Assembly (NCBI GenBank): GCA_963728985.1
Contig: CAVSME010000001.1
Location: 372,001-436,000 of the forward strand
DNA length: 64,000 nucleotides
DNA from: DASXAI01 sp963728985
Lineage (GTDB): Bacteria; Actinomycetota; Acidimicrobiia; Acidimicrobiales; Ilumatobacteraceae
Direction of reading: 5' to 3'
Shown: positions 51,889 to 60,074 of the stretch, piece by piece
Layout of the letters: every line of letters starts with the position of its first letter
How positions within the stretch are numbered: position 1 is the first letter of the stretch
The notes under the pieces: model-generated
Database searches by the model: none
Seen by the model: only the letters and a program-made list of their open reading frames with translations
What the model was told of the DNA's origin: nothing
Position numbers and translations under genes: made by a program

Positions 51889-52060
51889 GAGGGCGAGCGG
51901 ATAGGCGCGCGGGATCCTGTTCCGATCGGCGTTTGGGTGCCGATTGCCTCGCCTGGCGGGCCGATCGGCACCCATGACCGAATCGGCACCCAACGTTGCT
52001 CACGGATCGTGGCCACCGGCCCCGTCCGCGCCGATCGCCTTCGCCTATCCGCTCGCCCTC
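51889..52060. repeat. Nested inverted repeats upstream of sufB
   Basis: GAGGGCGAGCGGATAGGCG (51889-51907) is the exact 19-base complement of 52042-52060. Inside it, GGGTGCCGAT (about 51935) is complementary to ATCGGCACCC (about 51964) and again to AATCGGCACCC (about 51981). The 330 bases between sufB and the ferredoxin gene show no coding sequence; this structure takes up most of them. Could be a small non-autonomous mobile element or regulatory leader. Confidence 0.6.
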
Positions 52061-52117
52061 TCGGACGATGCCGCCCTTGGCTGCCCCGCCGCCGCACTGC
52101 GGCGGCACCCGGCGCCG

Positions 52118-52354
52118 TCAGTCCGCCTCGATGAAGATGCACTCCCCGGGGCAGTCCAGGGCGGCGTGGACCACCTGGTGGTGGAGCCGCAGTGGCACCC
52201 AGGCCAAGCTGCCGCCCCCGCCGGGGTCGTTGCCCGGCACCCCGCCCTCCGACACGTAGGCGATGCCGTCCTCGAGCTGGACGAACACGTCGGGACAGTG
52301 GTCGAGGCACAGGCCGTCACCCGTGCAGAGGTCCTGGTCGATCCACACCCGCAT
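52118..52354 (-). CDS. Small ferredoxin
   Basis: 78 residues from ATG 52354. Ligands: C10-x5-C16-x3-C20-P then CPGECI near the end. The first part (MRVWIDQDLCTGDGLC) is the opening of the short 3Fe-4S/4Fe-4S ferredoxins that serve cytochrome P450s in actinobacteria; the third Cys in CLDHCP favours a 4Fe-4S cluster. An insert rich in Gly and Asp (VPGNDPGGGGSLAW) lies between the halves. Partner unknown. Confidence 0.82.
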   Translation of the reverse strand: MRVWIDQDLCTGDGLCLDHCPDVFVQLEDGIAYVSEGGVPGNDPGGGGSLAWVPLRLHHQVVHAALDCPGECIFIEAD

Positions 52355-52382
52355 CGCAAGTCGAGGCTACCGGCAACGTCGG

Positions 52383-52388
52383 TACCCT
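52383..52388 (+). promoter_or_regulatory. -10 box TACCCT of the oligopeptidase gene
   Basis: TACCCT ends six bases before GTG 52395; no ribosome site between, consistent with a leaderless mRNA. Confidence 0.45.
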
Positions 52389-52394
52389 CGCCGG

Positions 52395-54434
52395 GTGCTC
52401 CCCGACCCGCCCGCGGCCAAGCGCATCCCCACCACCGTGCCCCGCCACGCCGGTGCCGTCGTCGACGACTACGCCTGGCTGCTCGACCGCGAGGACCCTG
52501 ACACCCTCGCCTATCTCGAGGCCGAGAACGCCTACGCCGAGGCGTGGTTCGAGCCCCTCGCTCCCCTGCGCGAAGCGCTGTTCGACGAGATCAAGCGGCG
52601 CACCCAGGAGACCGACCTCTCCGTGCCGGTGCCCAAGGGCCCGTGGCGCTACTACGCCCGCACCGTCGAGGGCCTGTCCTACCCGCTCCACTGCCGGCGC
52701 CCGGCGGACACCGACGGCGACGAGCAACTGCTGCTGGACGAGAACGCCCAAGCCGCCGAGCACGAGTTCTTCGCCCTGGGGGCCTTCGACGTCAGCCCCG
52801 ACCACTCGCTCGTGGCCTGGTCGATGGACGTCGACGGCGGCGAGGAGTACACGCTGCGCTTCCGCGACCTGGGCACCGGCCGCGACCTCGCCGACACGAT
52901 CCCCCGCACCTACTACGGCACGGCGTGGTCGGCCGACGGCCACCACCTCTTCTACGTCAAGCCTGACGCCGCCATGCGCCCGTTCCAGGTGTGGCGCCAC
53001 ACGCTCGGCAGCTCGGCCGATGACGACGTGCTGGTCCTCGAGGAGCCCGACGAGCGCTTCTTCGTCGGCATCGAGCTGACCCGCAGCGAGGCCTTCGTGC
53101 TGATCAGCCTCGAGAGCAAGACGACGAGCGAGACCTGGTTCGTGCCGGCCGACGCTCCGCTGGCCGCCCCCGCCGTCGTGGAGCCCCGGCAGCAGGACCG
53201 GGAGTACACGGTCGACCATCGCGGCGATGACTTCGTGATCCTCACCAACGACGAGGCCGAGGACTTCCGGGTGATGACCACGCCGGTGGCGACGCCGGAT
53301 CGATCGCACTGGTCCGAGCTCGTCGCCCACGTCGCCGGGCGCCGGATCGTCAGCGTCGACGCCTTCGCCGGGCATCTGCTCGTCCACGAATGGGCCGATG
53401 GCATGCCCCGCGTCCGAGTGCTCTTCGACGACGGCACCGAGCGGGTCCTGGCCTTCGACGAGCCCGTCCACAGTGTGGAGCCCGGCGTGAACGCCGAGTT
53501 CGCCACCACGGTGGTGCGCTTCGACTACGAGTCGCTGGTCACGCCGGCCAGCGTCTACGAGGAGGACGTTCGCACGGGCGAGCGCACGCTGCTGAAGCGG
53601 ACGCCCGTCCTCGACGGCTTCGATCCGGCCGCCTACGACACGGCCCGCACCTGGGCCACCGCCCCCGACGGGGCGAAGGTGCCCGTCGACCTCGTGTGGA
53701 AGCGAGGCACGCCGCGCGACGGCACCGCCCCCCTCGTCCTCTACGGCTACGGGTCCTACGAGTACTCGATGGCGCCGTGGTTCTCGATCGCCCGGCTGTC
53801 GCTGCTGGACCGGGGCGTGGTGTGGGCCCTCGGCCATCCCCGGGGCGGCGGCGAGCTGGGTCGGCAGTGGTACCTCCACGGCAAGTTGCTCGAGAAGCGC
53901 AACACGTTCACCGACTTCGCCGCCGCGGCCGAGCACCTGGTGGCCGAGGGGTGGACGGCGCCCGATCGCCTGGCCATACGGGGCGGCAGCGCCGGCGGCC
54001 TGCTCGTCGGCGCCACGATGGAGCTGCAGCCGTCGCTGTTCGGCGCGGTGGTTGCGGAGGTGCCGTTCGTCGACGTCGTCAACACCATGCACGACGAGAC
54101 GCTCCCCCTCACGGTGACCGAGTGGGAGGAGTGGGGCGATCCTCGCGACCCCACCTACGAGGCGTACATGGCGTCGTACGCCCCGTACGAGAACGTCGCC
54201 GCCGTCGACTATCCGCCGATGCTGGTGACGGCCGGGCTCAACGACCCGCGGGTGAGCTACCACGAGCCGGCCAAGTGGGTGGCCCGATTACGGGCGGTGG
54301 CCACGGGGCGTGCTCCGCTCCTGCTGCACACCGAGCTTGGCGCGGGCCACCGTGGCCCCTCCGGCCGCTACGAAGCGTGGCGGGACGAAGCGCGCACGCT
54401 TTCCTTCCTGCTCACCGTCCTCCCCACCCGCTGA
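52395..54434 (+). CDS. ptrB: Oligopeptidase B (S9A family)
   Basis: 679 residues from GTG 52395. N-terminal opening PPAAKRIPTTVPRHAGAVVDDYAWL, a seven-blade propeller domain (about 70-400), and a C-terminal alpha/beta hydrolase domain: LYGYGSYEYSMAPWFS, RGGGELGRQWY, the nucleophile GGSAGG with Ser at about 532, GLNDPRVSYHEP (Asp) and GAGHRGPSGRYE (His). It cuts peptides after Lys or Arg in the cytoplasm. Full length and intact. Followed by palindromic repeat copy 3. Confidence 0.94.
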   Translation: MLPDPPAAKRIPTTVPRHAGAVVDDYAWLLDREDPDTLAYLEAENAYAEAWFEPLAPLREALFDEIKRRTQETDLSVPVPKGPWRYYARTVEGLSYPLHCRRPADTDGDEQLLLDENAQAAEHEFFALGAFDVSPDHSLVAWSMDVDGGEEYTLRFRDLGTGRDLADTIPRTYYGTAWSADGHHLFYVKPDAAMRPFQVWRHTLGSSADDDVLVLEEPDERFFVGIELTRSEAFVLISLESKTTSETWFVPADAPLAAPAVVEPRQQDREYTVDHRGDDFVILTNDEAEDFRVMTTPVATPDRSHWSELVAHVAGRRIVSVDAFAGHLLVHEWADGMPRVRVLFDDGTERVLAFDEPVHSVEPGVNAEFATTVVRFDYESLVTPASVYEEDVRTGERTLLKRTPVLDGFDPAAYDTARTWATAPDGAKVPVDLVWKRGTPRDGTAPLVLYGYGSYEYSMAPWFSIARLSLLDRGVVWALGHPRGGGELGRQWYLHGKLLEKRNTFTDFAAAAEHLVAEGWTAPDRLAIRGGSAGGLLVGATMELQPSLFGAVVAEVPFVDVVNTMHDETLPLTVTEWEEWGDPRDPTYEAYMASYAPYENVAAVDYPPMLVTAGLNDPRVSYHEPAKWVARLRAVATGRAPLLLHTELGAGHRGPSGRYEAWRDEARTLSFLLTVLPTR

Positions 54435-54447
54435 CCCGCCTCTCCTT

Positions 54448-54503
54448 CGCGCAGCCTGAGCGTTTGCTACCGCTCCAGCGGTACCAAGTGTTCAGGCTGC
54501 GCG
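54448..54503. repeat. 56-bp palindromic repeat, copy 3
   Basis: Same length and outer arms as the copies at 36669 and 42051; inner part reads GTTTGCTACCGCTCCAGCGGTACCAAGTG. Lies between the convergent stops of ptrB and the MauE-like gene, where it could serve as a bidirectional terminator. Confidence 0.8.
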
Positions 54504-54528
54504 GTTGGGGACGGCGGGAAGGCGGGGG

Positions 54529-54906
54529 TCAGGCGGTGGCGGCGAGGAGGGCGAGGGCGATGAGGACCACGTTGCGCGCGACCGACCCGTACCCGACCGG
54601 GCGCGTGGACCACGCCCCGAAGCACGCGCAGGGTGGTCGCCGGCCCTGCGCCAGCCGCAGCACGAGCAGCACCGTGAACGCTCCCAGCAGCACCGCCGCC
54701 GCCAGAGCGACCACCGGCCGCCACACGCCGGTGATCAACAGCGCGCCAAGCCCCACCTCCAGCCACGGCAGCACCGGCACGGCGACGGCCGGTGACCCGA
54801 GGGCCGCGGCCTGGGCCGCCCATCGCGGACCCGCCGCCAGCTTCGCCGCGCCCGACAGCAACAGCACGGCGCCGAGGACGACGCCGGCCACCGCGCCCAC
54901 GTTCAC
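54529..54906 (-). CDS. MauE/DoxX-like redox membrane protein
   Basis: 125 residues from GTG 54906, overlapping the flavin reductase stop. Four membrane helices (VGAVAGVVLGAVLLLSGAAK; VAVPVLPWLEVGLGALLITG; VVALAAAVLLGAFTVLLVL; VARNVVLIALALLAATA) with a CACFG motif on the third loop. MauE/DoxD-type proteins support thiol-disulfide chemistry at the membrane. No partner thioredoxin is coupled here. Confidence 0.82.
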   Translation of the reverse strand: MNVGAVAGVVLGAVLLLSGAAKLAAGPRWAAQAAALGSPAVAVPVLPWLEVGLGALLITGVWRPVVALAAAVLLGAFTVLLVLRLAQGRRPPCACFGAWSTRPVGYGSVARNVVLIALALLAATA

Positions 54907-55385
54907 GTGCCGGCGAAACCGCCGAGCTTCCCCCGGAAGAACAGCATCGGGCCGTGGTCGGTCTCGACCTCGAGCTCGCGCACCCGGCCCATCACGAAGT
55001 AGTGGTCACCGGCCTCGACGACCTTGTCGATGTCGCAGTCGATCCATGACAGCACACCGTCGATGACCGGCGAGCCGGTGGCCGCCGGGTGCCAGCCGAT
55101 GTCCTTGAACTTGTCGTCGCCCTCCTTGGCGAAGTGCCAGCACAGCTCCCCCTGGAACTCCGACAGGATGTTCACGCAGAAGGCGCCGGACCGCTCCATG
55201 GCCGGCCAGCTGGTGGAGTTCTTGGCCGGGAAGAACCCGACGAGGGGCGGGTCCAGGGACACGGACGAGAACGAACCGATCGTGATGCCGTAGGGCGCGC
55301 CCTCGAAGGTGGACGTCACCACCGTGACGCCCGTCGGGAAGTGGCCGAGTACGTGGCGGAATCGGGCGGAGTCGAAGTCGGCCAT
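54903..55385 (-). CDS. Flavin reductase family protein (HpaC-like)
   Basis: 160 residues from ATG 55385. FRHVLGHFPTGVTVVTS, PYGITIGSFSSVSLDPPLVGFF, AFCVNILSE, DCDIDKVVEAGDHYFVMGRV and LLFFRGKLGGF are the family's FMN-binding blocks. It reduces flavin with NAD(P)H, usually for a separate monooxygenase, none of which is adjacent. Intact. Confidence 0.9.
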   Translation of the reverse strand: MADFDSARFRHVLGHFPTGVTVVTSTFEGAPYGITIGSFSSVSLDPPLVGFFPAKNSTSWPAMERSGAFCVNILSEFQGELCWHFAKEGDDKFKDIGWHPAATGSPVIDGVLSWIDCDIDKVVEAGDHYFVMGRVRELEVETDHGPMLFFRGKLGGFAGT

Positions 55386-55395
55386 GGGCCGCAGG

Positions 55396-56241
55396 CTAGG
55401 CCTCGCCGAGGCAGATGCGCTGGCCCTCGGAGGCGGCGGTCACGGAGAGCCCAGTTCGATCGGCGAAGAGCTCGCAGCAGCGCAGCACCTCGTCGAGCGC
55501 CTCGTCCGACCGCATCGGATCGTGGTGGAACAGCGCCACCGAGCGAGCGCCGGCGCGCTTGGCCACCCACATGGCGTACTCGTAGGTGCAGTGGCCCCAG
55601 GTGGACTTCTTGGCGAACTCGGGCTGGGTGTACTGGGCGTCGTGGATCAGCAGGTCCACGCCGTCGACCAGCTCCAGAGCCGCCTCGCAGACCTCGAAGC
55701 CGCCGTCCGCCGGCTGCTGGTGATCGGGCAGGTAGGCGATCGACGCGCCGCCCCATTCGACTCGGTAGCCGAATGTGCGGCCCACGTGGGGGATGGCCAG
55801 GGCCGTCACCAGCGCCGCGCCCACCTTGACCGGGCCCTCGTCCAGGTCGTGGAAGCGGATCTCGCCGGGCAAGTCTGCCACCGAGACGGGGAAGTAGGGC
55901 GCCCGCATGAAGCTGTCGAAGGCCTCGGCCACCGTGCGGCCGTCGTCTTGCGACGGCCCGTAGACGTCGAACGAGGCCCCCGGACGCAGGATCGGCACGA
56001 AGAACGGCAGGCCCTGCACGTGGTCCCAGTGGAGGTGGGAGACCAGGGCGGCGCCCTGGAAGCTGCCGTCGTCGGGCTGGGTTTCGCCGAAGAAGCGCAG
56101 GCCTGTACCCAGGTCGAGCAGGAGGGGCGGCTCGCCGGCGACCTGCAGCGCCACGCACGCCGTGTTGCCGCCATACCGCCGAGTTCGCTCGCAGGCGGTG
56201 GGCGTCGACCCCCGCACCCCGTAGAAGGTCACGTCTAGCAA
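55396..56241 (-). CDS. MBL-fold metallo-hydrolase
   Basis: 281 residues from TTG 56241 (LLDVTFYGVRGSTPT, with G-V-R-G-S-T-P typical of this class). Metal ligands: VSHLHWDHVQG, LIHDAQYT, WGHCTYEYAMWVAK and LFHHDP. The GVRGSTP opening and HDAQYT motif place it with the PqsE/cyclic-nucleotide phosphodiesterase-like MBL proteins found with cyclase domains. Substrate unknown. Divergent from the gene at 56334 with a 92-base gap. Confidence 0.85.
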   Translation of the reverse strand: MLDVTFYGVRGSTPTACERTRRYGGNTACVALQVAGEPPLLLDLGTGLRFFGETQPDDGSFQGAALVSHLHWDHVQGLPFFVPILRPGASFDVYGPSQDDGRTVAEAFDSFMRAPYFPVSVADLPGEIRFHDLDEGPVKVGAALVTALAIPHVGRTFGYRVEWGGASIAYLPDHQQPADGGFEVCEAALELVDGVDLLIHDAQYTQPEFAKKSTWGHCTYEYAMWVAKRAGARSVALFHHDPMRSDEALDEVLRCCELFADRTGLSVTAASEGQRICLGEA

Positions 56242-56333
56242 GCCTGCCCCCTTGCACTCGCACGATACCGGAGGAACACGAAACCGTGTCCAGCGGCGTG
56301 ACGCATTTCATGTCACAGCGTTAGCGTTCCCCC

Positions 56334-57773
56334 ATGGCACCGTCTCCACTCCCCAACGGTTTGGTCGTGATCGTCAAGGAGGAATGCGAGACCTGTCGCA
56401 CCGTAGCCCCCGTGCTGGCCGAATTGTCCAAGGCGGGTGAAGCGCTCACCGTCTACACCCAGGACGATCCGCAGTTCCCGCCGGGCGTCGACCCCGTCCA
56501 CGACGCCGACCTCGCCGTCTCCTGGCACCACGACATCGAGACGGTCCCGACCCTGCTGCGGGTGGTCGACGGGGCCGAGACCGAACGCACCGTCGGCTGG
56601 GACCGGGACACCTGGCGCACCTTCACCGGTCACGCCGACCTCGGCGCCGACCTGCCGGCGTTCCGGCCCGGTTGCGGGTCGATGTCCGTCGACCCGTTCC
56701 TGGTCGACGAGCTGCGGGCCCGGTTCTCAGGCTCCCTGCTGAAGAGCAGGCGGGTCGAGATCGCCGATGCCGAAGACGACATGGAGGCCCTCTTCGACCG
56801 GGGCTGGACCGACGGCCTCCCCGTGGTGCCGCCCACCGAGGAGCGCGTCCTGCGAATGCTCGAAGGCACGACGCGAGCGCCCGACGAGATCGTCGCCAAC
56901 GTGCCGCCCGACCTCGTCGACGTCACCGTGGAGAAGGTGGCCATCAACGCCGTGATGGCCGGATGCCGCCCGGAGTACCTGCCCGTCGTGCTGGCTGCCG
57001 TCGAGGCCACGTGCAACAACGAGTTCAACATCCACGGCGTGCTCGCCACCACCATGCCCGTCGGTCCCGTGCTCATCGTCAACGGTCCAATCCGGCGAGC
57101 CATCGGGATGAACAGCGGCGTCAACGTGCTGGGGCAGGGCAACCGGGCCAACGCCACGATCGGGCGGGCACTGCAGCTCGTCATCCGCAACGTCGGCGGG
57201 GGGCGGCCCGGGGGCGTCGACCGCGCCGCCCACGGCAATCCGGGCAAGATCGGCTTCTGCTTCCCCGAGGACGAGGAGGGCTCGCCGTGGGAGCCGCTGG
57301 CCGAGTGGCGAGGCATGGCGCCTGGCACCAACGCCGTCACCGTCTTCCCCGGCGAGGGTCCTCGCTGCGTGGTGGACCAGAAGGCGCGCACGCCTGAGGA
57401 GCTGTGCGCGTCGCTGGCCGTCGGGCTGCGGGGCGTCCACCACCCGAAGCTGCCGCTCGGCTTCGACGCCATCCTGATCGTCGGTCCCGACCACGGCCGC
57501 GTGTTCGCCGAGGCGGGCTGGAGCCGCGACCGCGTGCTGGAGGAGCTCAGGGAGCGCCTCCTCATCCCCGGCGCCGAGCTGGTTCAGGGCGCGGGCGGCA
57601 TCGCCGAAGGCCTGCCCGAGTCCTTCCGCGACCAGACCGTGCCGATGTTCCGGCCCGGCGGCATCCTCCTCGCCTACGCCGGTGGAGGAGCGGGCCTGTT
57701 CTCTGCCATCATCGGGGGCTGGGCCAACGGTGAAGTGGGGAGCCAGCCCATCACGAGGGAGATCACACCATGA
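56334..57773 (+). CDS. Thioredoxin-domain fusion, partner of the UGSC selenoprotein
   Basis: 479 residues from ATG 56334, no ribosome site (leaderless likely). Residues 1-100 are a thioredoxin fold with C18-E-T-C21 and a cis-proline loop TVPTLL (P72). Residues about 125-479 form a second domain rich in conserved loops: WTDGLPVVPPTEERV, EKVAINAVMAGCRPEYLPVV, NEFNIHGVLATT, GMNSGVNVLGQGNRANATIG and AYAGGGAGLFSAIIGGW. I recall this domain next to UGSC-type proteins but know no function. Overlaps the UGSC gene by ATGA, giving stoichiometric translation. Confidence 0.75.
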   Translation: MAPSPLPNGLVVIVKEECETCRTVAPVLAELSKAGEALTVYTQDDPQFPPGVDPVHDADLAVSWHHDIETVPTLLRVVDGAETERTVGWDRDTWRTFTGHADLGADLPAFRPGCGSMSVDPFLVDELRARFSGSLLKSRRVEIADAEDDMEALFDRGWTDGLPVVPPTEERVLRMLEGTTRAPDEIVANVPPDLVDVTVEKVAINAVMAGCRPEYLPVVLAAVEATCNNEFNIHGVLATTMPVGPVLIVNGPIRRAIGMNSGVNVLGQGNRANATIGRALQLVIRNVGGGRPGGVDRAAHGNPGKIGFCFPEDEEGSPWEPLAEWRGMAPGTNAVTVFPGEGPRCVVDQKARTPEELCASLAVGLRGVHHPKLPLGFDAILIVGPDHGRVFAEAGWSRDRVLEELRERLLIPGAELVQGAGGIAEGLPESFRDQTVPMFRPGGILLAYAGGGAGLFSAIIGGWANGEVGSQPITREITP

Positions 57774-58291
57774 GTCGAACGGTCCTCGATCCCACCGGCG
57801 AGCGCACCGTCGAGACCCGTGAGCGCCTGGCCCGGCCGTCGTCGTTGGACGGCAAGACCGTCGGCCTGCTCGACATCTCCAAGCCGCGCGGCAACATCTT
57901 CCTCGACCGCCTGGAGCAGCGCCTCACCGAGATGGGTGTGCGGGTGGAGCGCTACGCCAAGCCCACGTTCACCAAGCCCGCCCCGATCGACCTGCGCCAC
58001 GAGATCGCCACGAAGTGCGACCTCGTCATCGAGGCGCTTGCCGATTGAGGCAGCTGCACGTCGTGCAGTGTGCACGACATCGTCGATCTCGAGCGCAGGG
58101 GTGTGCCGTCGGTCTTCGTGGCGTCGGCGGAGTTCGTCCAGGCCGCTGAGGCCCAGTCCGCCTCGCTCGGCTTCCCCACGGTGGCGCGCGTGTTCACGCC
58201 CCATCCCATCCAGGACCGCACCGACGACGAGATGCGGGCCTACGCCGACGCCGCTTTCGAGGAGATCGTGGGACATATCGTGGACGGCTGA
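57770..58291 (+). CDS. UGSC-family selenoprotein (in-frame UGA = selenocysteine)
   Basis: 173 residues from ATG 57770 if UGA 58046-58048 is read as Sec93. Before it: SLDGKTVGLLDISKPRGNIF and ATKCDLVIEALAD; after it, in the same frame with no gap: U-GSCTSCSVHD and IVDLERRGVPSVFVASAEF to the stop at 58289-58291. U93-G-S-C96 is the motif that names the UGSC family; a further C99 follows. A hairpin directly after the UGA fits the bacterial SECIS. Coupled upstream by ATGA and downstream by TGATG. A redox role is inferred from Sec/Cys and the thioredoxin-domain partner. Confidence 0.88.
58060..58078 (+). promoter_or_regulatory. Bacterial SECIS-like hairpin
   Basis: GTCGTGCA, loop GTG, TGCACGAC: an uninterrupted 8-bp stem whose loop begins 20 bases after the UGA with a G first, as the bSECIS consensus asks. 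A competing stem CTGCAC-GTC-GTGCAG (58054-58068) overlaps it. Confidence 0.75.
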
Positions 58292-60057
58292 TGCGACGAT
58301 CGGCGGCGGCGCTGGCCACGCTCCTGGTAGCGCTGACGGCCAGTGTGCTGCTGCCGATCACGCCGGCGTCGGCGGCGACGCCGCCGAAGGTCTTCCTCCT
58401 CGGCGACTCGGTGATGGCGGGACTCAACTTCTCGGGCGACGCGCGCGCCCTGCTCGACGCGTCCTACGACGTCACCCTCGACGCCAAGGTGTGCCGCACG
58501 CTGCGCGAGCCGAGCTGCAGCACCAAGTACGACGGCCAACCGACGGCCGCCCTCACCGTGATGCGGGCCAACGCCGGTGCCCTCGGCGACGTGCTCGTGA
58601 TGATGGCGGGCTACAACGACGGCAACATCGGCCCTGGCGTCGACGCGCTGATGGCCGAAGCCGAGGCCCAGCACGTGCCCCATGTGCTGTGGTTGACCTA
58701 CCGCAACACCAACGGCCGCTACACGAGCTCGAACGCCACGCTCAGCGACGAGGCGGCGCAGCACCCCACGATGGTGGTGGCCGACTGGGACGCGTACAGC
58801 AGCGGCCACAGCGACTGGTTCGGCGGCGACGGGCTCCACCTCACCGGCGCCGGTGCCATGGGCTTGGCCACCTTCCTCAAGGCCAACGTGGACGCCGTGA
58901 TGGCGGGCCGGTCCACCGCCGTCGGCACGGGGCGCTGCCGGGGCGCCGTCAGCGGTGCGCCAGCGGCCGCCGCGCCCGCGGCGGCGGCGAAGGTGGCCCC
59001 GGCGAGCGGCTTCGTGGCGGTGGCGCCGGCACGCGTCGCCGACACCAGGGCAGGGGACCCGCTCGGCGCCGGCAAGGTCCTCGACGTCGACCTTTCGGCC
59101 GTGGTCCCGGCGGGAGCGTCGGCGGCGATGGTGAACCTGACGGCCGTCGATCCCTGCGCCGCTGGCTACCTCACCGGCTACGCCTGCGGTACGGCGGTGC
59201 CGGTGGCCTCGAACGTGAACTACGAGCGCGGTGCCACCCGGGCCAACCTCGCCATCGTCGTGCTCGGCCAGGAGCGGCACCTGTGCGTGTACAGCTACGC
59301 CACCGCCGACGTGGTGGTCGATGTCTCGGGATGGCTGGCGCCCGGGCAGGGCTGGCGCTACCAAGCGCTCACACCCTCCCGGCTGGTCGACACGCGCGAC
59401 GCCTTCCGTTCCACGTCGAGCGTCGTGGGCCAGCGGGCCGCCGGCGCGACACTGCCGGTCACGGTCACGCCCTGGCCCGAGGCCCCCGCATCGCCGGCGG
59501 CGGTCCTCGTGAACGTCACCGCCATCGGCGCCGACGGTCCGGGGTACGTGACCGTCTCGGCCTGCGGCGGCCGCGGACCGGCGCTGGCGTCGACCCTCAA
59601 CGTCGAGCGCGGGGAGACCGCAGCCAACCTGGCCGCCTCGGCGGTGGCCGGCGACGGCACCATCTGCGTGTTCACGTCGACGGCGATGCACGTCGTGGTG
59701 GACCTCGAGGGCTGGTTCGGCTCCGCCGGCTCGCTGCTGGCGCCCCAGACGCCCCAGCGTGTGGTGGACACCCGCACGGGCACGGGCGGATCCCGCTTGA
59801 GCGCCGGCGCCACGCTCGAGGTGCCCTCGAGCACCGGCGCGGTGGTGAACGTGACGGCCACCGGACCAATGGCGGCCGGCTACCTCACCGTGCATCCGTG
59901 CGACGCCGTGCCGTGGGTGTCGAACGCCAACTACACCGCCGGTGGTGTGGTGCCGGCGCTGGCGGCCGTGGGCACGGCCGCCGGGGGCTACTGCGTGACG
60001 TCGCCCGCGGCGACCGACGTCGTCATCGACCGGCTTGCCACCATCGTCAATTCGTAG
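58291..60057 (+). CDS. Secreted SGNH-like protein with three beta repeats (paralogue 1)
   Basis: 588 residues from ATG 58291. Signal peptide (ALATLLVALTASVLLPITPASA), then an SGNH hydrolase-like domain: block I FLLGDSVMAG with the Ser, and DGLHLTGAG (D-x2-H) near residue 190. After an Ala-rich linker come three related modules starting FVAVAPARVADTR, LTPSRLVDTRDA and PQRVVDTRTG, each with NVTA, SN-x-NY and a D-VVD ending. The block III Asn is not clear, so activity is uncertain. Probably acts on cell-wall glycans. Confidence 0.82.
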   Translation: MRRSAAALATLLVALTASVLLPITPASAATPPKVFLLGDSVMAGLNFSGDARALLDASYDVTLDAKVCRTLREPSCSTKYDGQPTAALTVMRANAGALGDVLVMMAGYNDGNIGPGVDALMAEAEAQHVPHVLWLTYRNTNGRYTSSNATLSDEAAQHPTMVVADWDAYSSGHSDWFGGDGLHLTGAGAMGLATFLKANVDAVMAGRSTAVGTGRCRGAVSGAPAAAAPAAAAKVAPASGFVAVAPARVADTRAGDPLGAGKVLDVDLSAVVPAGASAAMVNLTAVDPCAAGYLTGYACGTAVPVASNVNYERGATRANLAIVVLGQERHLCVYSYATADVVVDVSGWLAPGQGWRYQALTPSRLVDTRDAFRSTSSVVGQRAAGATLPVTVTPWPEAPASPAAVLVNVTAIGADGPGYVTVSACGGRGPALASTLNVERGETAANLAASAVAGDGTICVFTSTAMHVVVDLEGWFGSAGSLLAPQTPQRVVDTRTGTGGSRLSAGATLEVPSSTGAVVNVTATGPMAAGYLTVHPCDAVPWVSNANYTAGGVVPALAAVGTAAGGYCVTSPAATDVVIDRLATIVNS

Positions 60058-60062
60058 CGCTC

Positions 60063-60068
60063 TAACCT
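60063..60068 (+). promoter_or_regulatory. -10 box TAACCT of the second SGNH-like gene
   Basis: TAACCT ends six bases before GTG 60075 with no ribosome site, consistent with leaderless transcription. The second paralogue may thus have its own promoter. Confidence 0.45.
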
Positions 60069-60074
60069 CTCTCA

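Noticed and set aside
52317..54263. A 648-codon minus-strand frame opposite the oligopeptidase
   Set aside because: No motifs, low-complexity composition; the plus strand carries the complete catalytic triad.
57770..58048. Reading UGA 58046 as a normal stop, giving a 92-residue protein plus a separate small gene
   Set aside because: The second part would begin mid-domain without a ribosome site, the frame is unchanged across the codon, and the codons after it give the family motif G-S-C and a SECIS-like hairpin.
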